A stretch of DNA of 64,000 bases, from the NCBI RefSeq assembly GCF_001428405.1, contig NZ_LMSL01000005.1, positions 43,994-107,993 on the forward strand. Direction: 5' to 3'. This document shows positions 7,222 to 16,489 of this stretch, piece after piece; positions within the stretch are counted from its first letter, which is position 1; every line of letters begins with the position of its first letter. The notes under the pieces were generated by a model that made no database searches, was not told where the DNA came from, and saw nothing but the letters and a program-made list of their open reading frames with translations. Position numbers and translations under genes: made by a program. This DNA is from Frateuria sp. Soil773 (GTDB lineage Bacteria; Pseudomonadota; Gammaproteobacteria; Xanthomonadales; Rhodanobacteraceae).

Positions 7222-9291
7222 TCAGCCGAGCACCCGGCGCAGCACGGCCCGCGCGGCGTCGAAGGAGAAGTGCCGGCGCACGTTGTCGAGCCCGCCCTCG
7301 GAGAGGCGCAGCCACAGTTCCTCGTCCTCGTGCAGCCGCAGCACGGCCTCGGCGAACGCCGGCGCGTCGGGGCCGAGCAGCACGCTTTCGCCATCGACCA
7401 GGTTCATGCCTTCGGCCGCGATGGGCGTCGCCACCACGGGCAGGCCGTGGCTCATCGCCATGTTGACCTTGCCCTTGACGCCGGCGCCGTAGCGCAGCGG
7501 GGCCAGCGCGACCCGGCAGCCCTCCATCCAGGGGCCGAGGTCGTCCACGCGGCCGTGGATCTGCACGCCGGGCCGCATGAACTGCTGCCGGGCCGCATCG
7601 GGGATGTCGCCGATCAGGTGCAGCGTCATGCCGGGCAGCCGCTCGCGTATCGAGGGGTAGATGTCCTCGACCAGCCACTTGACCGCATCGACGTTGGGCG
7701 GATGGGCGAAGCCGCCGACGAAGACCAGCCCGTGCCGCTGCGCGAACGGCTTGCTGCGCCCGAAGACCTCGTGCACGTTGGACAGCAGCTCGACACGCGC
7801 CTCGGGCACCTCCGCGGCAAGCAGTCCGTATTCGACCGGGCTCACCACGAAACTGGCGTCGCTGGCGCGGATCAGGCCCAGCTCGCACTGGCGCGAAGCT
7901 TCGGCCTGCCGGGCCAGGGCCGCGTTGCCGGTATGCGAAGCCGCGCGTTGCTCGCGCAGGAAGTGCAGGTCCACGGTGTCGAACAGGAGCTTCGCGTCGG
8001 GCGCGAGCCTGCGCACCAGGGACAGGTGCGGCTGCGCGACGTAGTGGCGGCACAGCATAGCCGCGTCCAGGCCGGCGCCCTCGCGCTTCAGCCAGGCCGG
8101 CAGCGGCGGCGCCCACGGCTTGCACAGCACGTGGACGCCCAGGCGGCCGAGCAGGGCGATCTCGTCCTTGCTGGCGCGGCGGTTGTCCGCCATGAAGCTG
8201 ATCCGCCAGCCCTGCTCGCGCAGCAGCCGCATGATGTTGACCAGCCGCAGCGAGCCCGAATCCCTGGCCGGGTCGGGCGTGAGCGCGTCCACGATCAGGA
8301 TGTGGCGAAGCCCGGGGCGGTGGATCGCCCGCTCGACCGGCGTGCGGGGCGCCGGCTGCCGCTTCAGCGCGTCCTGCCATTTGTCGACGAATTTCCCGCG
8401 GTTGACCGTCTGGTAGCGCTTGACGCCGGCGAACGGGTCGAGCCCCGAACTGATGCCCTCGCAGTGCACCACCAGGCTGGCCGGCTGGTAGATCACCCGG
8501 CGCCCCGCGGCGCGCACCGCGAAGGCCAGGTCCATGTCCTCGCAATAGGCCGGTGCGTAGCGTGCGTCGAAGCCGCCCACCTGGCGGAACAGGGCGGCCT
8601 CGATCATCAGCGCGGCGCCAGACACGTAGTCGGCGTCGCGCCGGTACAGGAAGCGCGGGTCGTCGCGCGACTCGAACCGGCCGTAGTTCCATGCCTCGCC
8701 GTCGGCGTACACGATGCCGCCGGCTTCCTGCAGCCGGCCGTCGGGATAGGCCAGGCGGCTGCCGGCGATGCCGCAGCCGGTTTCCTCGGCGAAGCAGTCG
8801 AGCAGGCGGTCGAGCCAGCCCGGCGTGACCTGGGTGTCGTTGTTGAGGAACAGCAGGAATCTGCCTGCGGCCTGTGCCGCGCCGGCGTTGCAACTGCCGA
8901 TGAAGCCCAGGTTGGCCGGATTGCGCAGCAGGCGCAGGCCCCCGACCCGCGCCAGGGTGGCGGCGCTGTCGTCGGGCGATGCGTCGTCGACCACGATCAC
9001 TTCGAAGGGCGCGTCCGCGCCGTGGCGCGCGATCGAGCGCAGGCAGGCCAGCGTATAGGCGAGCTTGCCGTGGATCGGGACGATCACCGAGACCAGCGGC
9101 TCGCTTGCGCGCGGCAGGGCGAACGGCATGAACGGCGTGTCCAGCGGCACCAGCTCCCATGCAGGGTCCGCTTCGGAGCGCGGGCGCAGCTCCTGGACGA
9201 TGCGCGAGATCGTGCCGCGAAGGCCGCGCTGGGCCACGCTGCCGCCGATCCGCTGCAGCAGGTAGTGCAGGCGCCGGAGCTGCCATCGCAT
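7222..9291 (-). CDS. Two-domain glycosyltransferase (GT2 plus GT4-like)
   Basis: This is a 689-residue soluble glycosyltransferase with two catalytic domains. Residues about 65-320 are a GT2 (GT-A) domain: VSVIVPIHGKLAYTLACLRS, VVDDASPDDSAA, NPANLGFIGSCNAGA, LNNDTQVTPGWLD and CEDMDLAFAVRAAGRRV. Residues about 340-689 are a GT-B domain of GT1/GT4 type with LLFDTVDLHFLRE, FVGGFAHPPNVDAVKWLVEDI, HLIGDIPD and the donor-site APLRYGAGVKGKVNMAMSHGLPVV. Such double enzymes build O-antigen, capsule or glycan decorations. It sits alone between ETF-QO and etfBA on the same strand. Substrate specificity cannot be told. No good Shine-Dalgarno precedes ATG 9291, so the start is moderately certain. Confidence 0.85.
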   Translation of the reverse strand: MRWQLRRLHYLLQRIGGSVAQRGLRGTISRIVQELRPRSEADPAWELVPLDTPFMPFALPRASEPLVSVIVPIHGKLAYTLACLRSIARHGADAPFEVIVVDDASPDDSAATLARVGGLRLLRNPANLGFIGSCNAGAAQAAGRFLLFLNNDTQVTPGWLDRLLDCFAEETGCGIAGSRLAYPDGRLQEAGGIVYADGEAWNYGRFESRDDPRFLYRRDADYVSGAALMIEAALFRQVGGFDARYAPAYCEDMDLAFAVRAAGRRVIYQPASLVVHCEGISSGLDPFAGVKRYQTVNRGKFVDKWQDALKRQPAPRTPVERAIHRPGLRHILIVDALTPDPARDSGSLRLVNIMRLLREQGWRISFMADNRRASKDEIALLGRLGVHVLCKPWAPPLPAWLKREGAGLDAAMLCRHYVAQPHLSLVRRLAPDAKLLFDTVDLHFLREQRAASHTGNAALARQAEASRQCELGLIRASDASFVVSPVEYGLLAAEVPEARVELLSNVHEVFGRSKPFAQRHGLVFVGGFAHPPNVDAVKWLVEDIYPSIRERLPGMTLHLIGDIPDAARQQFMRPGVQIHGRVDDLGPWMEGCRVALAPLRYGAGVKGKVNMAMSHGLPVVATPIAAEGMNLVDGESVLLGPDAPAFAEAVLRLHEDEELWLRLSEGGLDNVRRHFSFDAARAVLRRVLG

Positions 9292-9367
9292 CGTGCTGGT
9301 CAGAATGAGTTCCTCAAGGATGGTTGCTGCGCCCGGACGCGCGGGCGGCGCCGCGCCCCGCCGTGCG

Positions 9368-10969
9368 CTAGAGATTCTGGTAGTTCGGCCCCGATCCGCC
9401 TTCCGGCGTGACCCAGTTGATGATCTGGTAGGGGTCCTTGATGTCGCAGGTCTTGCAGTGCACGCAGTTGGCGGCGTTGATCTGCAGGCGCTTGCCGGCC
9501 TCGTCCTGCACGATCTCGTAGACGCTGGCGGGACAGAAGCGGGTGCAGGGGTTGCCGTATTCCTCGGCGCACTTGGTGACGCAGATGGTGGTGTCGGCCA
9601 CGTGCAGGTGGACGGGCTGGTCCTCGTCGTGCTCGGTGGCGGCGAAGTACACGCCGGCGAGGCGGTCGCGCGGGGGCAGGCTGCGCTGCACGTAGTCGCG
9701 CCTGGGTTCTTCCTGCTGGCCGAGCTTGTGCAGCGCGGACCAGTCGGGCTTGTTCTTCAGCGTCCACGGCGAGGCGCCGCCGGTGACGGTTTCCCAGGCG
9801 GCGTTGAGCATGCCGAACCACAGGCCCTTCTTGAAGGCGGGCTTGATGTTGCGCACCTTCTTCAGTTCGGCCATGGCCGCCGAATCGCGCAGCCGGGCGT
9901 CGAAGCCGGCCGGGTCGAGGCCGCTCGCGGCGAGGTGCTCGGCGGCGAGCATGCCGGAGCGGATCGCCTGGTGGGTGCCCTTCACCTTGGGCACGTTGAG
10001 CAGGCCGGCAGTGTCGCCGATCAGCAGGGCGCCGGGCATCTCCACCTTCGGCAGCGACTGGTAGCCGCCGGTGACGATGGCGCGCGCGCCGGCGGACAGG
10101 ATGTTGCCGCCTTCGAGCAGCGACTTCACCATCGGGTGGTTCTTCCATTGCTGGAAGGCCTCCCAGGGCTGGTAGTCGGGGTCGCTGTAGTCGAGGCCGC
10201 TGACGTAGCCGAGCGCGACGCGGTCCTTGTCCAGGTGGTACAGGAAGCTGCCGCCGTAGGTATGGCTGTCCGCCGGCCAGCCGAAGCTGTGCACGATCTT
10301 GCCCGGCGTGACGCGCCCGGCCGGAAGCTGCCACAGCTCCTTGATGCCGATCGAGTAGCCCTGCGGATCGCTGTCGCGGTCCAGCGCGAAGCGCTTGATC
10401 AATTGCTTGGTCAGGCTGCCGCGCGCGCCCTCGGCCAGCACGGTGACCTTGGCCCTGATGTCGATGCCCTGGGTGTAGCCGGCCTTGTGCGAGCCGTCCT
10501 TCGCCACGCCCATGTCGCCGATGCGCACGCCGGCGACCGAGCCGTCCTCGTTGTAGATGTTGTCGGCGGCGGCGAAGCCGGGGAACACGTCCACGCCCAG
10601 CGCCTCGGCCTGCGGCGCGAGCCACGCGCACATCGCGCCGAGGGAGACGATGAAGTTGCCGTGGTTCTTCATGCCCGGCGGCACCGGCAGCTTGCGGCCG
10701 CCGGTCTTGGACAGCAGCCAGAACTCGTCCTGGCCGGCCGGCACGCAGATCGGCGGCGGGTTGTCGCGCCAGCCGGGAAGCAGCGCGTCCAGAGGCTGCG
10801 GCTCGATCACCGCGCCGGAGAGGATCTGCGCGCCGATGGTCGAGGCCTTCTCGATCACGCACACGCTCACGTCGGGCTTGAGCTGCTTCAGGCGGATCGC
10901 GAACGACAGCCCGGCCGGGCCGGCGCCGACCACGACCACGTCGTATTCCATCGTTTCGCGTTCGCTCAT
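9368..10969 (-). CDS. Electron transfer flavoprotein-ubiquinone oxidoreductase
   Basis: ETF-QO is a membrane-associated FAD and 4Fe-4S enzyme that oxidises reduced ETF and reduces ubiquinone. The N-terminal FAD site is VVVGAGPAGLSFAIRL. The C-terminal cluster ligands fit Cys479, Cys502, Cys505 and Cys508 in RFCPASVYEI and NCVHCKTCDIKDPY, and the protein ends with the conserved INWVTPEGGSGPNYQNL. The length of 533 residues matches bacterial members. ATG 10969 has a strong GAGGGAG upstream. It is transcribed toward etfBA with one unrelated glycosyltransferase between them, so enzyme and partner are near neighbours but probably not one clean operon. FadE at 34 kb is a likely upstream electron donor through ETF. 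Confidence 0.97.
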   Translation of the reverse strand: MSERETMEYDVVVVGAGPAGLSFAIRLKQLKPDVSVCVIEKASTIGAQILSGAVIEPQPLDALLPGWRDNPPPICVPAGQDEFWLLSKTGGRKLPVPPGMKNHGNFIVSLGAMCAWLAPQAEALGVDVFPGFAAADNIYNEDGSVAGVRIGDMGVAKDGSHKAGYTQGIDIRAKVTVLAEGARGSLTKQLIKRFALDRDSDPQGYSIGIKELWQLPAGRVTPGKIVHSFGWPADSHTYGGSFLYHLDKDRVALGYVSGLDYSDPDYQPWEAFQQWKNHPMVKSLLEGGNILSAGARAIVTGGYQSLPKVEMPGALLIGDTAGLLNVPKVKGTHQAIRSGMLAAEHLAASGLDPAGFDARLRDSAAMAELKKVRNIKPAFKKGLWFGMLNAAWETVTGGASPWTLKNKPDWSALHKLGQQEEPRRDYVQRSLPPRDRLAGVYFAATEHDEDQPVHLHVADTTICVTKCAEEYGNPCTRFCPASVYEIVQDEAGKRLQINAANCVHCKTCDIKDPYQIINWVTPEGGSGPNYQNL

Positions 10970-11140
10970 GGCGGGCTCCCTCGGGGCTATGCGCTGGGTC
11001 GGGCCGGAGCGGCGCGGACCAAGCCGCCATTGTCCGGATTCGTGCGCCGCGCGGCAAACCGTGTCGGGAGTGCTGCATCACCGCTTGCAATCGTTTCCCC
11101 GCTGCCGGCCATAATCGGGCGACCTTGCGAAGGAGTACGC

Positions 11141-12541
11141 ATGAATCCATTGCCGCCGATCGCCGACCACGACCTGCGCCGCGCATCCCTGTGCCAGTTG
11201 CTGCACTGGCTGGCGATCGGACGGGTGCAGCCGCAGGCGCTGGCCGACGTCTATCAGCAGGCGATCGAGCGGCTCGACCCGGAACTCAATGCCTATGTCG
11301 ACCTGCGCCCCGGGTTGCTGCAGGAACAGGCGCGAACCGCCGAACGCCGGCGGCGCGACGGGGTGATCGGCCGGCTCGACGGCATCCCGATCGCGCTGAA
11401 GGACAATTTCGACATGGCCGGCTGGCCGACCCGGGCAGGGCTGCCCGGGCGCAATGTCCCGGCGGCGGAGGATGCCCACGTGGTGGCCCGCCTGCGCGCC
11501 TCGGGAGCGGTGCTGGTCGGTCGCACCAACATGGATGAAGGCGCCCTGGGCGCGACGACCGACAACCCGCATACCGGCGCCACCCATAATCCGCATCGGC
11601 GCGGCTATACCGCCGGCGGTTCGTCCGGCGGCGCGGCGGCGGCGGTCGCCGCCGGCCTGGCGGTGGCGGCGGTCGGCTCGGACAGCCTCGGCTCGATCCG
11701 CATTCCCGCCAGCTATTGCGGCGTGTACGCGCTCAAGCCCACCCACGGCGAGGTCTCGGCGCGCGGCATGGTGCCGGCGGCGCGGCGCCTGGATGCCGTG
11801 GGCCTGCTGGCGCGCAGCGTCGACGACCTCACTGTGCTGCTGCGGGTGCTGGCCGGCTACGACGCCGACGACGCGCGTTCGCGCCGCCGCCGCGTCGCGC
11901 TGTCGCCGCCGGACTGGGAGCCGGGCAACCTGCGCGCAGGCCTGCTGCCCGATCTGGCGGCGGTCGGCGTGCAGCCGGAGGTTGCCGCCGTGTTCGACGC
12001 CGCGATCGCCCGGCTGGGCCATGCGCTGGCCGACCGCCGCACCGTCGATTTCGACGACTGGAACTTCGCGCGCACCCGCCGCGCCGGCCTGTTGCTGATG
12101 GAGGCGGAAATGCTGAGCACCTTCGCCGGCGACCTCGCCGATACCGCACATCCCGTCTCCGAGCGCTTCCGCCGGATGCTCGGCTACGCGGCCGGCAAGA
12201 GCGCCGCCGACTACGCGGTGGCCGACCGGGTGCTGGATGCCGCCACGCTCAAGATGCGCCGGCTGTTCGCCCAGGTCGACGTGCTGGTGCTGCCGACCAC
12301 GCCGCAGGGCGCGTTCCCGCTGGATGGCCCGGTTCCCGATTCGCAGGCCGACCTCACCAGCTTCGCCAGCCTTGCCGGCTGCCCGGCGGTGAGCCTCCCG
12401 ATGGGCACCTTGCCCGACGGGATGCCGGTCGGGCTGCAACTGGTGGGCGCGCGCGGCTCCGACCTGCGCCTGCTCGAACTGGCGGCGGTGTGCGCGGCGA
12501 CATTGGATGCCGAGCCCAGCTACCCGGTGGAGCCCGCCTGA
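11141..12541 (+). CDS. Amidase-signature family hydrolase
   Basis: The 466-residue enzyme belongs to the amidase-signature family, which hydrolyses carboxamides with a Ser-cisSer-Lys triad. Here the triad should be Lys87 (IALKDNF), Ser161 (GGSSGG) and Ser185 (LGSIR). The usual GTD-GGSIR signature is changed to GSDSLGSIRIPA, but the nucleophile is kept. ATG 11141 has a very good AAGGAG seven bases upstream. It lacks the features of GatA-type Glu-tRNA amidotransferase and has no GatB/GatC neighbours, so it is an independent amidase of unknown substrate. It is divergent from ETF-QO across 171 bases and followed by a methyltransferase on the same strand. Confidence 0.9.
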   Translation: MNPLPPIADHDLRRASLCQLLHWLAIGRVQPQALADVYQQAIERLDPELNAYVDLRPGLLQEQARTAERRRRDGVIGRLDGIPIALKDNFDMAGWPTRAGLPGRNVPAAEDAHVVARLRASGAVLVGRTNMDEGALGATTDNPHTGATHNPHRRGYTAGGSSGGAAAAVAAGLAVAAVGSDSLGSIRIPASYCGVYALKPTHGEVSARGMVPAARRLDAVGLLARSVDDLTVLLRVLAGYDADDARSRRRRVALSPPDWEPGNLRAGLLPDLAAVGVQPEVAAVFDAAIARLGHALADRRTVDFDDWNFARTRRAGLLLMEAEMLSTFAGDLADTAHPVSERFRRMLGYAAGKSAADYAVADRVLDAATLKMRRLFAQVDVLVLPTTPQGAFPLDGPVPDSQADLTSFASLAGCPAVSLPMGTLPDGMPVGLQLVGARGSDLRLLELAAVCAATLDAEPSYPVEPA

Positions 12542-12621
12542 ACGGTCCACCTGGCCGGCACGACCCACGTGCCATACTTGGATGCGTTGCCCGGTCATCG
12601 GCGGGCGCCCGGGAGAACACG

Positions 12622-13230
12622 GTGGGTGACATCGATACAGGCGCGATCATGCCGGCCTACCTGCAATGGTTGGCCTTCTTCAGGCAGTGGATGCGGCATC
12701 CGTTGCGCATGGCGTCGGTGGCACCTTCCGGACGTCAGCTCGTGCGGCTGATGCTGTCGGCATTGCCGCGCGACGCGCATCGCGTGGTCGAGCTCGGGGC
12801 CGGCACCGGAGTCATCACCGAGGCGTTGCTCCGGCACGGCATACAGCCCTCCCGGTTGCTGGCAGTGGAGATGGACGAGACGCTGCACGGCATGTTGCAC
12901 CGGCGCTTTCCGGCCGTGCGCCTGGTCTGCGCCGACGCACGGCATCTCAACGACCTGGTGGCGCGCAGCGGGGCGTTCGCACCGGGCCAGGCCGATGCCG
13001 TGCTGAGCAGCCTCGGGTTGCTCACGATGCCGGTCGAACTGCAATACGAGATCCTGGCCGCCGCGTTCGACACGCTGCGGCCGGGCGGGGTCTTCCTGCA
13101 GTACACCTACGGCCTGGCCGGTCCGCTGGACGAGACGGTGTGCGAGCGACTCCGCCTGCGCTGCGAGCGGATCGGATCGGCCTGGCGCAACCTGCCGCCC
13201 GCGCGGGTGTTCGCCTATTCGCGGCGCTGA
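12622..13230 (+). CDS. SAM-dependent methyltransferase, phospholipid N-methyltransferase-like
   Basis: This is a class-I SAM methyltransferase of 202 residues if GTG 12622 is used, which has GGGAGA at good spacing. The in-frame ATG 12649 would give 193. Motif I is VVELGAGTGVITEALL, followed by LAVEMDETLHGML and RLVCADARHLND. The N-terminal FFRQWMRHPLRMASVAPSGRQLVRLM is typical of the short PmtA-like/KsgA-like proteins annotated as phospholipid N-methyltransferase, which may act on phosphatidylethanolamine. It follows the amidase by about 80 bases and may be co-transcribed. The true methyl acceptor is not proven by sequence. Confidence 0.78.
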   Translation: MGDIDTGAIMPAYLQWLAFFRQWMRHPLRMASVAPSGRQLVRLMLSALPRDAHRVVELGAGTGVITEALLRHGIQPSRLLAVEMDETLHGMLHRRFPAVRLVCADARHLNDLVARSGAFAPGQADAVLSSLGLLTMPVELQYEILAAAFDTLRPGGVFLQYTYGLAGPLDETVCERLRLRCERIGSAWRNLPPARVFAYSRR

Positions 13231-13338
13231 GGCGATCCGGATCTTCCGGGCGTTGCCGCTCCTGCGGCATTCGGCATAGATGCTTGGATTGTGCCGGGGC
13301 GGCGGCGATAATCAGCGTTTCCCCAAGGCGCCTTCGCA

Positions 13339-14439
<1,101 letters not shown>

Positions 14440-14512
14440 GGCCGCTTCGCCGCACGCCGCACGGAAGTGCCCCGCATACGAAGTGCCCGTACGACCGGAA
14501 GCGGTTAGAATC

Positions 14513-14542
14513 GCCGCTTCCACCCTTGCCGCTTCCACCCTT
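14513..14542. repeat. Tandem duplication of a 15-bp unit upstream of gcvH
   Basis: The unit GCCGCTTCCACCCTT occurs twice head to tail between gcvT and gcvH. A TAGAAT sequence at 14506-14511 immediately precedes it and could be a -10 box for a gcvH promoter, but no clear -35 is visible. Confidence 0.7.
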
Positions 14543-14587
14543 GGCTGATCCTACCTTGGCCGAACCCAACGACGACTGGACCCGATC

Positions 14588-14983
14588 ATGAGCGAGATTC
14601 CCGGCGATCTGAAATTTCTCAAGTCCCACGAGTGGGCCCGCGTCGAAGACGACGGCCTGGTCCGCGTGGGTATCTCCGACCATGCCCAGGGCCAGCTCGG
14701 CGACCTGGTGTACGTCGAGCTGCCGGAAATCGGCGCCAGCGTGCAGGCCGGCCACGGCGCGGCCGTGGTCGAGTCGGTCAAGGCCGCTTCCGACATCTAT
14801 TCGCCGGTTTCCGGCGAGGTCGTCGAGGTCAACGAGGTGCTGAACGACAAGCCGGAGACGATCAACGAGGACGCCTACGGCGACGGCTGGATCTTCGCCG
14901 TCCGTGCCAGCAACCGCGACGAGCTGAACGACCTGCTCGACGCGGATGCCTATGCCGAACGGATCGAGAACGACGACCACTGA
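14588..14983 (+). CDS. gcvH: Glycine cleavage system H protein
   Basis: GcvH is the lipoyl carrier that shuttles the aminomethyl group between the P, T and L proteins. The product has 131 residues, the normal size. The lipoylated lysine lies in [18 protein letters not shown], and the fold is supported by [35 protein letters not shown] and [14 protein letters not shown]. It follows gcvT and ends at a strong intrinsic terminator (15006-15042), so gcvT-gcvH form the end of this transcription unit. Confidence 0.98.
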   Translation: MSEIPGDLKFLKSHEWARVEDDGLVRVGISDHAQGQLGDLVYVELPEIGASVQAGHGAAVVESVKAASDIYSPVSGEVVEVNEVLNDKPETINEDAYGDGWIFAVRASNRDELNDLLDADAYAERIENDDH

Positions 14984-15005
14984 TCGCCGGAATCCCGTCG
15001 CATCG

Positions 15006-15042
15006 AAAAGCACCGGCCGCGCAAGCGGCCGGTGCTTTTTTT
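15006..15042 (+). terminator. Intrinsic terminator after gcvH
   Basis: A perfect 15-bp stem (15006-15020 with 15025-15039), GCACCGGCCGC loop GCAA, is flanked by A4 on the left and a run of eight T on the right. It starts 23 bases after the gcvH stop. Confidence 0.93.
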
Positions 15043-15560
15043 GGATTGCGGCCCGGCGGTGCCGGGCGCGTTTGCAGCGCGATAAATGGACGTCCAAACG
15101 CCGACGACGGATGGCCGCGGCGTTTCTCCGCGAGTGCGGCCGGCGTCTCCCGACTGCGTCGTCGAAGAGGTGGCCCGGTCGGGCGGACGACTTCCGCGGG
15201 CCTCTCTTCCAGGACGGCGGAGGGGGCATGCGGGGCGCTCCGCGTGAAATTTTTTTGGCCGCGAATCGTCGTTCCAGTCGATCCCCGTTCATCCGCCGGA
15301 AGTCGCCGCGAAGGGGGCGTGGCTTGCGCTCCTTGCCTGCATGTGCATCGCAGCGAATCGCGCGGGTTTTGCGCCGTTGTGTCGCAAAAGCCTTGTGGGA
15401 TGCGGCTTTTGGCACGACTTGCGATTTTGTCGGCCGATTATGATTGGACGTATGGATGTCTATATATGATTTTAATGGATGGCCTTCCGGGCCTTGGTGG
15501 ACGGGGGTTTGGAGGCTGAAGCGGGCGGGTGATCCGGCTTGATTTCATGGTTAAAATCAA
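15043..15560. other. Non-coding stretch upstream of metJ-H1 gene
   Basis: This 518-base stretch has no convincing gene on either strand. Its first two thirds are GC-rich and featureless to the eye. From about 15420 it becomes AT-rich and holds the met-box-like pair listed separately, followed by TATATATGATTTTAAT. Confidence 0.6.
15446..15461 (+). promoter_or_regulatory. Putative tandem met boxes upstream of metJ-H1
   Basis: Two adjacent octamers, GGACGTAT and GGATGTCT, each match the MetJ consensus AGACGTCT at six of eight positions. MetJ is known to bind two or more adjacent octamers cooperatively. They lie about 100 bases upstream of the likely -35, further than a simple repressor site would be, so autoregulation is a hypothesis. 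Confidence 0.4.
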
Positions 15561-15589
15561 TTGACAGCCGAAATCTTCAGGAATAGCTT
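15561..15589 (+). promoter_or_regulatory. Putative sigma-70 promoter of metJ-H1
   Basis: A consensus TTGACA at 15561-15566 is followed after 17 bases by TAGCTT at 15584-15589. Initiation near 15596 would give a leader of under 30 bases before ATG 15623. Confidence 0.55.
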
Positions 15590-15622
15590 TCGCTCCAGAT
15601 AACGGGAACGGGTTCCATAGCA

Positions 15623-16174
15623 ATGTCGAAATTCATCAAGCCTTATATCGAGCACGGCGAAAAGGCCGGTGCGGTGCGCAAGATCACCGTATCGATTCCG
15701 CTGCATGTGCTGCGTCCGCTTTCGGATGAGCGCACCCGTCGTCAAGTCAACAATCTTCGGCACGCCACCAACAGCGACCTGCTGGTGGAGGCGTTCCTGC
15801 ACGCTTTTACTGGGCAACCACTGCCAACTGATGAGGAGCTGAGACGAACCATGGCCACTGCCAAGAAAACCGCTGCAAAGAAGCCGGCCGCCAAGAAGGC
15901 GGTCAAGAAAGCTGCCGTGAAGAAGGTCGCCGCGAAGAAGTCGGCCGCCAAGAAGCCGGTAGCGAAGAAGCCGGCCGCCAAGAAGGCTGCCGTGAAGAAG
16001 GTCGCCAAGAAGGCTGCCGCCAAGAAGCCGGCTGCCGCCAAGAAGGCCGCCGTCAAGAAAGTTGCCGTGAAGAAGGTCGCTGCGAAGAAGGCAGCGCCGA
16101 AGAAGGCCGCCGTCAAGAAGGCTGCGCCGGCCAAGGTGGTGAAGGCCACCAAGACGTCCAAGTCCAAGAAGTAA
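15623..16174 (+). CDS. metJ: MetJ-type methionine repressor fused to a histone H1-like Lys/Ala tail
   Basis: Residues 1-76 match E. coli MetJ closely: [38 protein letters not shown] and [16 protein letters not shown] are nearly identical. They contain the ribbon whose Lys20/Thr22 equivalents contact met boxes, and helices A and B. E. coli MetJ continues with a short helix to residue 105. Here that part is replaced by about 107 residues of AAKK/AVKK-type repeats, like histone H1 or the AlgP/HctA tails, ending SKSKK. SAM is the co-repressor in the known family, and helix B, which holds most of its site, is kept. The fusion is one uninterrupted frame. Met77 (ATG 15851), with GAGGAG 12 bases upstream, could start a free tail protein. 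It probably represses metX-metB-hom at 53.5 kb, which has good met boxes. Confidence 0.9.
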   Translation: MSKFIKPYIEHGEKAGAVRKITVSIPLHVLRPLSDERTRRQVNNLRHATNSDLLVEAFLHAFTGQPLPTDEELRRTMATAKKTAAKKPAAKKAVKKAAVKKVAAKKSAAKKPVAKKPAAKKAAVKKVAKKAAAKKPAAAKKAAVKKVAVKKVAAKKAAPKKAAVKKAAPAKVVKATKTSKSKK

Positions 16175-16489
16175 GCCAAACAATAATAGTTGTATCGACT
16201 TCATCTCCCTGCGGTGCCCAGCGCAGGGAGATACTTCGAAAGCGATTCGTCCCGGCCCCGGCCGGGACGCTTCGTTTCGGGGTCGGGATTCCCGGCCGGC
16301 CCGCCTTCCCGGCGAACCCACCTAGACCAATTCGCACCGCGTCGCCGTGAAGCCATGCGCGATTTGCCGTGGTGCCCCAATACGGTTACCTTTCGCACAT
16401 CCGCGCCGCGGCGGGCCTGAGGGGGACCGTCGCTCCTGGATCTACAGGGGGAAAAAGCGCGGGTATCTGACGCCACGCAGTGAGAGTCC
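16175..16489. other. Intergenic region with two hairpins after metJ-H1
   Basis: No gene is seen in these 315 bases. A perfect 11-bp hairpin, ATCTCCCTGCG (16203-16213) with CGCAGGGAGAT (16222-16232), is followed by a second GC hairpin around CGTCCCGGCC/GGCCGGGACG near 16248-16269. Neither has a T run, so termination may be Rho-dependent or weak. The tonB promoter should lie in the last 100 bases, but no clear boxes are visible. Confidence 0.6.

Noticed and set aside
7150..9411. Long plus-strand open frame of 753 codons opposite the two-domain glycosyltransferase
   Set aside because: Its product is an Arg/Gly/Ala/His-rich low-quality sequence typical of antisense frames in GC-rich DNA, and the opposite strand has a clear glycosyltransferase.
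13231..13338. Glycine riboswitch upstream of gcvT
   Set aside because: The gap is only 108 bases and lacks the conserved aptamer core sequences.
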